In this document: positions 6,428 to 11,476 of the stretch, in pieces
Layout: every line of letters starts with the position of its first letter
How positions within the stretch are numbered: the stretch's first letter is position 1
DNA from: an uncultured Coriobacteriaceae bacterium
GTDB lineage: Bacteria; Actinomycetota; Coriobacteriia; Coriobacteriales; Eggerthellaceae
DNA: 11,476 nucleotides
Assembly: GCA_900554945.1 (NCBI GenBank)
Contig: USJN01000021.1
Span: 1 to 11,476 of the forward strand
Reading direction: 5' to 3'
Translations under genes and position numbers: made by a program
The notes under the pieces: generated by a model
What the model was told of the DNA's origin: nothing
What the model saw: only the letters and a program-made list of their open reading frames with translations
Databases searched by the model: none

Positions 6428-7717
6428 TTACTGCAACACGTCACGCTCAAGCGTTGCAGTCATCTTGCCGACGGCAGAGCGCCAGGCCGAACCTTGCGGG
6501 TCGAGGTAACGCGTGCCGTCGACATTCTTGCCATCCATGACGCCCGCATCGAGCGCCCAGGCCATGCTGGCGCGCGCCCAGGGGCTCACCGATGAAGCGT
6601 CGGGCATGGAGGCAAGCTTCGAGCCGTCGCTCGACAAATTGACTCCGTAGAGAATGTTCGCGTACTTGGCGATCATCACCGCGAACTGCTCGCGCGTGAC
6701 ATAATCTTCGGGCCCGAACAAGTTGAGCGGAGTGCCGTCAACGGGGTCCGTGTAGCCGCCGATGATTCCCGCCGCACGAGCCCAGTTGATTGCAGCCGAA
6801 TAGTACGAGTCGCTGGGCACGTCATAGAACTGCTCCACCGAGACGTCCGGCTTGCCCGCCATGCGCCACAAGATCATCGCAACGTCGCCGCGCTTGATCG
6901 AGTCGTAGACACCCAGTCGGTGAGTGCCGTCGTTGTAGCCCGTGATGAGGCCGTTGTTGAGCATGTACACCATGGTGTCGGCATACCATTCACCCGCCTC
7001 GAAATCGGGGAAGAACAGGCCCAGGTTGCACTGGCCCATTTCGAGATTAACATTGTAGGTTCCGTTTACGGCAGCCTGCTCGGTGGTCTCGAACGGTTGA
7101 TAGCCGAAGACCTCGACCCAATAGCCATCGAAGCACGCAACGCCGACCGTGTTGAAGTCTTCGTTGACCATGTTTGCATAATGGCCTGGGGAGGTCGTCC
7201 ACCAAGAGTTAGCTTCCGCTACGTCGTACGTTGTCCCAAGGATGTTCTCGCCGAGCGCATAGTAGGGGTTGCTCAGCATGACATCTTCGACCACGGTGAA
7301 GCAATCCTCGCCGCTCGGACGCGTATGGCTGAAGAAGGGGCCGTAAATTCCACTGATCGAAATCTCGGCGGCGCGCTGCATCGCGCAGACCTCAAGCTCG
7401 TAGCTCCACGTCAGAGGAGCCTTGCCCTCTGCACTGCGAGCATCGTTGATGTATCCGAGCATATCGCGGGCAGTGCTCTGGTAGAACGTGCCCTCTGCGA
7501 CGAAGGTGACCGTCGGCTTGTCCACACGGCCGTAAACGCTCTCGGGAGCGATGCCCCCATCGGAGCAGCTCCAGGTGGCAACCTGGCCCGCCTGAGGCGC
7601 CCCATACACGGCGGGTTCCGCATTAATGGAGTCATCTGCCCAGGCCACAGCAGGAATCGTACTGAGTAGTGCGAACATCGCGAACGCGACGATGCCCTTT
7701 CGAAGCGAACGTATCAT
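6428..7717 (-). CDS. Secreted CAP-domain protein with three SLH repeats
   Basis: This 429-residue exported protein is probably held on the cell wall. A signal peptide (basic MIRSLRK, hydrophobic 9-24, cleavage after AWA at about 27) is followed by a CAP (SCP/PR-1-like) domain at about 84-208 with SHTRP (H131), GENI (E157) and GHYANM (H179), the family's cavity residues. Three S-layer homology repeats follow: about 236-288, 297-353 and 370-425, with the motifs ITGYNDGT, YVTREQF and VMDGKNVDG. SLH repeats usually bind pyruvylated secondary cell-wall polymers; the activity of the CAP domain is unknown. Five cysteines lie in the exported part. I chose the ATG at 7717 because GAGGAG lies five bases upstream and a GTG at 7756 would begin only about 12 bases after the predicted transcription start. 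It is a single-gene transcript between its own promoter and terminator. Confidence 0.9.
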   Translation of the reverse strand: MIRSLRKGIVAFAMFALLSTIPAVAWADDSINAEPAVYGAPQAGQVATWSCSDGGIAPESVYGRVDKPTVTFVAEGTFYQSTARDMLGYINDARSAEGKAPLTWSYELEVCAMQRAAEISISGIYGPFFSHTRPSGEDCFTVVEDVMLSNPYYALGENILGTTYDVAEANSWWTTSPGHYANMVNEDFNTVGVACFDGYWVEVFGYQPFETTEQAAVNGTYNVNLEMGQCNLGLFFPDFEAGEWYADTMVYMLNNGLITGYNDGTHRLGVYDSIKRGDVAMILWRMAGKPDVSVEQFYDVPSDSYYSAAINWARAAGIIGGYTDPVDGTPLNLFGPEDYVTREQFAVMIAKYANILYGVNLSSDGSKLASMPDASSVSPWARASMAWALDAGVMDGKNVDGTRYLDPQGSAWRSAVGKMTATLERDVLQ

Positions 7718-7774
7718 CTCTCTCCTCGTTATCGCAAGCTTATACGCCTCCGACACTATACCCCAATACGGGCC

Positions 7775-7803
7775 CTATTAAAACGCTCCCCCGCTTGCGT
7801 CAA
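7775..7803 (-). promoter_or_regulatory. Sigma70-type promoter of the CAP/SLH gene
   Basis: TTGACG (7803-7798), a 17-bp spacer and TAATAG (7780-7775) on the minus strand make the best -35/-10 match in the window. Transcription would start near 7768, giving a 5' leader of about 50 bases to the ATG at 7717. Tandem GTAAAATC repeats lie directly upstream. Confidence 0.7.
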
Positions 7804-7807
7804 ATCT

Positions 7808-7827
7808 GATTTTACCTTCGATTTTAC
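7808..7827. repeat. Tandem GTAAAATC motifs upstream of the CAP/SLH promoter
   Basis: On the minus strand GTAAAATC occurs at 7827-7820 and again at 7815-7808, 12 bases apart, ending five bases before the -35. The second copy also takes part in the short palindrome AAATCAGATTT. They are either regulator half-sites or an A/T-rich UP-like element in an otherwise GC-rich region. Confidence 0.45.
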
Positions 7828-7858
7828 AAACGGCCTCGCATGCGTTCCCGCACACCCG

Positions 7859-8788
7859 TTACCGCGAGGCGACGTATGCGGCGGCGCTCTCGGCGGCTAT
7901 CGCCCCGTCGGAGACGGCCGTCACCACCTGGCGCAAGCCCTTCGCGCGCACATCGCCCGCTGCGAACACGCCGGGCACACTCGTAGCGCCCGACTCATCG
8001 GCCACGATGTAGCCGCCCTCGTCAACAGAAAGCGCGCCCTCGAGAAAATCGGTGTTGGGAATCGTCCCAATTGCGACGAACAGCCCTTCGGCAGGAAGCA
8101 TCCTCCGCGCTCCGGTTGCCACATCCTCGACCTCCACGGCGGAAAGACGCCCCTCTTCCGAGCGCAGATCGGCAATGCGCGAGTTCCACACGAACTCGAC
8201 GTTGGGAAGCGAGGAGAGGCGCTCCCGATCGATTGCCGAGGCGCGCAGCGTATCGCGGCGATGGATGAGGTAGACGCGCTCACAGATGCGCGCGAGATAC
8301 TTCGCATCCGCCGCGGCAGTGTTCCCGCCGCCGAGCACGCACACGCTTTTCCCGCGGAAGAAGTTGCCATCGCAGGTCGCGCAATACGACACGCCGCGTC
8401 CTGCGAGCTCGTCTTCCCCCGCAAGGCCCATCTTGCGCGGCCGCGCGCCCGTCGCCACGATGACGCTTCTCGCCTTATGTTGGCCGAAAGGCGTCGTGAG
8501 CGTCTTCACCTCGCCCGAAAAATCGACCGCCGTCACTTCCTCGCTCACGATAACAGCCCCGAAGTGCTCCGCCTGCTCCTTCATCGCCCAAGCGAGCTCG
8601 AAGCCGTCGGCGCCTTCTGCAAAGCCCGGGTAGTTTTCCACCCGCTCGGTTTGCGCAAGCTGTCCACCAGGGGAAATCCTCTCGTAGATGGCGACTGAAA
8701 GCCCCGCGCGGGCCGCATAGAGCCCTGCCGTGAGCCCAGCGGGCCCCGCGCCGATCACCGCCACGTCGAGCACGTCGTTTTCGTTCAT
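7859..8788 (-). CDS. trxB: Thioredoxin-disulfide reductase
   Basis: This FAD flavoenzyme passes electrons from NADPH to thioredoxin in the cytosol. The 309 residues match the low-molecular-weight bacterial family. Visible motifs are the FAD-binding GAGPAG (13-18), PGGQL (40-44), VENYPGF (50-56), the ATGARP strand (112-117), the redox pair C136-A-T-C139 followed by DGNFF, the NADPH-binding GGGNTA (153-158) with HRRD (176-179, the basic residues that favour NADPH), and the C-terminal FAD motif GDV (278-280) with RQVVTAVSDGAIAA. I chose the ATG at 8788 because AAGGCGG lies eight bases upstream; an ATG at 8827 adds a non-family tail. It follows trxA, whose product is its substrate, but a strong terminator separates them, so separate or partial read-through expression is likely. 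Confidence 0.96.
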   Translation of the reverse strand: MNENDVLDVAVIGAGPAGLTAGLYAARAGLSVAIYERISPGGQLAQTERVENYPGFAEGADGFELAWAMKEQAEHFGAVIVSEEVTAVDFSGEVKTLTTPFGQHKARSVIVATGARPRKMGLAGEDELAGRGVSYCATCDGNFFRGKSVCVLGGGNTAAADAKYLARICERVYLIHRRDTLRASAIDRERLSSLPNVEFVWNSRIADLRSEEGRLSAVEVEDVATGARRMLPAEGLFVAIGTIPNTDFLEGALSVDEGGYIVADESGATSVPGVFAAGDVRAKGLRQVVTAVSDGAIAAESAAAYVASR

Positions 8789-8829
8789 GGCATTTCCGCC
8801 TTTCACCCGATTGCGTCCCATTCCCACAG

Positions 8830-8835
8830 AGTATA
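8830..8835 (-). promoter_or_regulatory. Candidate -10 element for trxB
   Basis: TATACT (8835-8830, minus strand) lies about 40 bases before the trxB ATG, just past the trxA terminator. A matching -35 would fall in the terminator stem (GGCGCC) and is poor. It may need an activator, or trxB may rely partly on read-through from trxA. Confidence 0.35.
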
Positions 8836-8847
8836 CCCTCGAAACGC

Positions 8848-8887
8848 AAAAAGGCGCCGCAAGGCGAACGTCGCCCTGCAGCGCCTT
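8848..8887 (-). terminator. Strong intrinsic terminator after trxA
   Basis: On the minus strand AAGGCGC (8887-8881) pairs with GCGCCTT (8857-8851). The inner bases pair almost completely (GGGCGA with TCGCCT around a short loop). The stem is followed by a run of five T (8852-8848). It starts 24 bases after the trxA stop. Confidence 0.85.
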
Positions 8888-8911
8888 CCCATTGCGCTCG
8901 GATAATACAGT

Positions 8912-9220
8912 TTACGCGAACAGCGCGAGCACGTTCTGCTTCGGCTGCGCGCCCACCATCTGGCGCTTCGGCGCGCCGCCCTCGAACAGGATCAGCGTCG
9001 GCACGCTCATCACGCCGTAGCGCTGCGCGATGTCGGGGCTTTGATCGATGTCGAGCTTGTACACCTTGGCCTCGCCGGCCTTCTCAGCGGCGACTTCCTC
9101 GACCACGGGGCCGAGCATGCGGCACGGGCCGCACCATGTCGCAAAGAAATCCACAAGAACGGGGACGTCGGATTTCAGAACCTTCTCATCGAAATCCGAA
9201 GAAGTTACCATTTCGCTCAT
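8912..9220 (-). CDS. trxA: Thioredoxin
   Basis: This small cytosolic disulfide reductase is recycled by TrxB. The 102 residues are normal for the family. The active site WCGPC is at 29-33 in VDFFATWCGPCRMLGP, the buried Asp is D24, the cis-proline loop SVPT has P74, and the C-terminal VGAQPK motif is at 89-94. I chose the ATG at 9220 because AGGAGGAAGGGAAC immediately precedes it; an upstream ATG at 9292 would begin right at the predicted transcription start and add a non-homologous tail. It is transcribed divergently from the patatin-like gene from a back-to-back promoter region, with a strong terminator downstream. Confidence 0.96.
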   Translation of the reverse strand: MSEMVTSSDFDEKVLKSDVPVLVDFFATWCGPCRMLGPVVEEVAAEKAGEAKVYKLDIDQSPDIAQRYGVMSVPTLILFEGGAPKRQMVGAQPKQNVLALFA

Positions 9221-9295
9221 GTTCCCTTCCTCCTGAACAAGTGATTTGAAACCAGGTTCCGCATCGGGCGTCAAACCCGACGCTTGCATCAACGT

Positions 9296-9323
9296 ATTGT
9301 ATCGCTTACCCGCGAAACGTAAA
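9296..9323 (-). promoter_or_regulatory. Candidate trxA promoter
   Basis: TTTACG (9323-9318), a 16-bp spacer and TACAAT (9301-9296) lie on the minus strand. Transcription would start near 9289, about 70 bases before the ATG. The leader contains the small inverted repeat GTCGGGTTTGACGC around 9268-9281, of unknown use. Confidence 0.5.
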
Positions 9324-9355
9324 CGAGGCGTTACTGGAACGGCATGAATCTGAAC

Positions 9356-9361
9356 TATAAT
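9356..9361 (+). promoter_or_regulatory. Consensus -10 box of the patatin-like gene
   Basis: A perfect TATAAT stands 28 bases before the ATG at 9389. The -35 region (ACTGGA at 9333-9338) is poor. The start would be near 9368, giving a leader of only about 20 bases. This rules out the in-frame ATG at 9344, which lies upstream of the -10 box. Confidence 0.6.
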
Positions 9362-9386
9362 GGCACCCGAGAAGAGAAAGGGTGCC
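9362..9386 (+). promoter_or_regulatory. Inverted repeat over the start site and RBS of the patatin-like gene
   Basis: GGCACCC (9362-9368) and GGGTGCC (9380-9386) form perfect 7-bp arms, 11 bases apart. The right arm overlaps the Shine-Dalgarno AAAGGG. If the transcript started at or before 9362 the RBS would be hidden in a hairpin. With the predicted start near 9368 the repeat fits a DNA operator better. Both roles are inference. Confidence 0.45.
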
Positions 9387-9388
9387 CC

Positions 9389-10366
9389 ATGAGCGAGCCT
9401 ACGGAAGAGCAGCTTTCAAATTGCGTGGCCAACGTCGCAGATGAGAACAGGGAACCGGGCGAAGGCGGCAGCGAGCCCGTCCGTGCGCACAAGGCGCCCG
9501 CGTGGGAGGGTGTACCGCTTGTCCACGCGAACCTCGTGCTCGAAGGCGGGGCGATGCGCGGGCAGTTCACCGCGGGCGTGCTCGATTTCTTCATGGACCA
9601 GAAGCTTTTCTGCGAATACGTCGTCGGCGTGTCGGCGGGCGCGCTTTGCGGCGGGAACTACGTGGCGGGCGCGCCCGGCAGGTCAAGCTTGATCAACGTG
9701 AAGTACGCCACCGACAACCGCTACCTGTCGATGCAGAGCTTCGTCCGCACGGGAAACGCCTACGGCCGCGAGTTCGCCTTCCACGAGATTCCCGACGTGC
9801 TCGACCCGTTCAACTACGAGGCGTTTCGCCGCTCGCCCATCCGATTCGAAGCCGTGTCGACCAACCTCGAAACCGGCGAGGCCGACTACCATGAGGTGCG
9901 CGACTACCACGATGACCTGCCCTATCTCATCGCGTCGTCATCGATGCCGCTCGTAAGCCAAATCGTCGAGGCAGACGGCAAGCTGCTTCTCGACGGCGGC
10001 ACCTCCGACAGCGTGCCGCTTCTCCACTCGATGCTCACTGGCGCGAAAAAGCACATCGTCGTGCTCACCCAAGCCGCTGGCTACGAGAAGAAGCCGAACA
10101 AGCTCATGGCGCTCATGCGTCAGCGCTACGCCGACTACCCGTACTATATTGACCGCCTGCAGTATCGCCATTACGAGTACAACCGCCTTTACCGCTGGAT
10201 CGAGCGCGAACAGGCAGCGGGGCGCATCTTCGTGATCCGCCCGCCCGAGCCTGTCACCGTGTCCTCCATGGAGCACGACGCCGAGAAGCTGCTCGCGTTG
10301 TACGAGCAGGGGCTTGCCGAAGCGGCCCGGCTGTGGCCGAAACTGCAGGAGTACCTCGCAGACTAG
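9389..10366 (+). CDS. Patatin-like phospholipase family protein (YjjU-like)
   Basis: This 325-residue predicted serine lipid acyl hydrolase uses the patatin Ser-Asp dyad. The oxyanion-hole glycines are in LEGGAMRG (51-58), the nucleophile elbow is GVSAG (80-84, S82), and the catalytic Asp is D202 in LDGGTSDSVP. The domain order and length resemble the E. coli YjjU group, whose substrate is not well defined. The first 45 or so residues are an acidic, polar extension not needed for the fold. There is no signal peptide, so it is probably cytosolic or membrane-peripheral. The ATG at 9389 has AAAGGG six bases upstream and lies downstream of a consensus TATAAT. The stop is TAG. The antiporter gene follows after 33 bases, so the two are probably co-transcribed. 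Confidence 0.9.
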   Translation: MSEPTEEQLSNCVANVADENREPGEGGSEPVRAHKAPAWEGVPLVHANLVLEGGAMRGQFTAGVLDFFMDQKLFCEYVVGVSAGALCGGNYVAGAPGRSSLINVKYATDNRYLSMQSFVRTGNAYGREFAFHEIPDVLDPFNYEAFRRSPIRFEAVSTNLETGEADYHEVRDYHDDLPYLIASSSMPLVSQIVEADGKLLLDGGTSDSVPLLHSMLTGAKKHIVVLTQAAGYEKKPNKLMALMRQRYADYPYYIDRLQYRHYEYNRLYRWIEREQAAGRIFVIRPPEPVTVSSMEHDAEKLLALYEQGLAEAARLWPKLQEYLAD

Positions 10367-10399
10367 CAGACCGCCGAACCGTCAGCAGAGAAGACCCCC

Positions 10400-11476
10400 A
10401 TGCCCACCGATTTCATATCGCTGTTCACCGCTGCACTCGTCGCCGCGACAGCCCCCATCATCGCCAAGCTCGTCCCGCGCGGACTCGTGCCCGAAACCGT
10501 CATCCTCCTTTTGGCAGGCGCGCTATTAGGGCCCTACATGGCGGGGGTCATCGAGCTGACCGACTCAATCGACATGCTCTCCGAGCTTGGCCTTGCGTTT
10601 TTGTTCCTCCTTGCAGGCTATGAGATCAACCCGAAGAGCCTTTCGGGAACGCAGGGGAAGAAGGGGCTTGCCACCTGGTTTATCAGCATGGCGATCGCGC
10701 TTGTTCTCGTGCTTTTGTCGCCGAGCCTCTCCGTAAGCCACATCGACGGGCTCGCCGTGGCCATCGCGCTCACCACGACGGCGCTCGGCACGCTCATGCC
10801 GATCATCAAGGAGCGAGACCTCGAGGGGACCCCCGTCGGCGAGGGCATCCTGTCGTTTGGCACCTGGGGCGAGCTGTGCCCCGTGCTCGCCATGGCGCTC
10901 CTGCTCTCGTCGCGCAGCAAATGGCAGACGCTGCTCATCCTCGCAATCTTCGTCGCCATATGCGTGATCATGGCGATCGTGCCGGCGAAAGCGCGCCGCG
11001 GCGGGCATCGCATCCACCAGTTCCTCATGCACAAGCGCAACACCACCTCGCAAACGTTCGTGCGCGTGACAGTGGTGCTTTTGATTGGGCTCGTCACCGT
11101 ATCGGCCGTGTTCAGCCTCGACATCGTGCTCGGCGCGTTCGCCGCCGGCTTCGTTTTGCGCTACATCATCCCCGAAGGCGACCATGAGCTCGAATCGAAG
11201 CTCGACGCAATCGGCTACGGGTTCCTCATCCCCGTGTTCTTCGTCGTTTCCGGCGCGAAGATCGACCTCGCCGGCGTGGGCGAGAACCCGCTCCTGCTCG
11301 TCTTGTTCATCTGCGCGCTGCTTCTGGTACGCGCCGTGCCCATCGTCGTGGCGCTCTCGCTTGGCAAGGGCGAGGGCAAGCTGTCCATGCACAACCGCAT
11401 CACCGTGGCGCTCTACTGCACGACGGCGCTGCCGCTCATCGTCGCGGTGACGTCGGTGGCCGTGAAAGCGGGCGCG
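10400..11476 (+). CDS. CPA2-family cation:proton antiporter, partial (3' end outside window)
   Basis: An open frame of 359 codons from ATG 10400 reaches the window edge without a stop, so the C-terminus is missing. It has about 10-11 hydrophobic segments of the Na+/H+ exchanger fold: PETVILLLAGALLGPYMAG (31-49), LGLAFLFLLAGYEIN (63-77), ALTTTALGTLMPIIKERDL (123-141), and the unwound-helix region DIVLGAFAAGFVLRYIIPEG with GYGFLIPVFFVVSGAKIDL (241-290), as in Kef/NapA-type CPA2 proteins. Where many CPA2 members have a conserved acidic pair, this protein has G157-E158 in FGTWGELCPVLAMALLL, a single acidic residue; this suggests electroneutral exchange, by analogy. R311 is a conserved basic site. 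A downstream TrkA-N domain, as in Kef channels, cannot be judged. The RBS (GAGAAG, about eight bases upstream) is weak, which fits coupling to the patatin-like gene 33 bases upstream. Confidence 0.88.
   Translation, partial: MPTDFISLFTAALVAATAPIIAKLVPRGLVPETVILLLAGALLGPYMAGVIELTDSIDMLSELGLAFLFLLAGYEINPKSLSGTQGKKGLATWFISMAIALVLVLLSPSLSVSHIDGLAVAIALTTTALGTLMPIIKERDLEGTPVGEGILSFGTWGELCPVLAMALLLSSRSKWQTLLILAIFVAICVIMAIVPAKARRGGHRIHQFLMHKRNTTSQTFVRVTVVLLIGLVTVSAVFSLDIVLGAFAAGFVLRYIIPEGDHELESKLDAIGYGFLIPVFFVVSGAKIDLAGVGENPLLLVLFICALLLVRAVPIVVALSLGKGEGKLSMHNRITVALYCTTALPLIVAVTSVAVKAGA

Noticed and set aside
9344..9388. An earlier in-frame ATG (9344) for the patatin-like gene
   Set aside because: It lies upstream of the TATAAT at 9356-9361 and has no Shine-Dalgarno; the ATG at 9389 has one.

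Overview
The window looks like chromosomal DNA from a GC-rich actinobacterium. My best guess is the class Coriobacteriia (Eggerthellaceae or Slackia-like gut or oral anaerobes). The reasons are GC-biased third codon positions, a secreted CAP-domain protein carrying S-layer homology (SLH) repeats, an anion transporter paired with a 2-hydroxyacid dehydrogenase, and simple sigma70-type promoters. The taxon is inference; no marker gene here settles it. I see no insertion sequence, phage gene, tRNA, rRNA or CRISPR array.

Minus-strand block, read right to left from about 9300 to 259. trxA (thioredoxin) and trxB (thioredoxin reductase) form a disulfide-reducing pair separated by a strong intrinsic terminator. 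Next comes a secreted CAP/SLH cell-envelope protein with a clear promoter and terminator. It is followed by prfA (peptide release factor 1) and prmC (the methyltransferase that modifies the GGQ glutamine of release factors). Then come a trimeric-type purine nucleoside phosphorylase, a DASS/SLC13-like anion transporter, and a D-isomer-specific 2-hydroxyacid dehydrogenase 32 bp downstream of the transporter. The block ends in a gene-free stretch (1-258) holding a 20-bp perfect inverted repeat.

Plus-strand block, 9356 to the right edge. A patatin-like phospholipase gene is divergent from trxA. A CPA2-type cation:proton antiporter gene follows 33 bp later and runs off the window.

The least ordinary part is the 309-base gap between prfA and prmC (4871-5179). 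It holds a hairpin directly after the prfA stop, a nearly self-complementary element of about 103 nt, and a 22-codon mini-ORF with its own Shine-Dalgarno. The first eight codons of the mini-ORF repeat the first eight codons of prmC with two base changes, and a perfect terminator-like hairpin (11-bp arms) lies inside it. This could be a translation-coupled attenuator for prmC or the scar of an insertion with a duplicated target; the sequence alone does not decide. PrmC also carries an extra stretch of about 60 residues between its two domains. The other genes look like ordinary housekeeping or transport functions.
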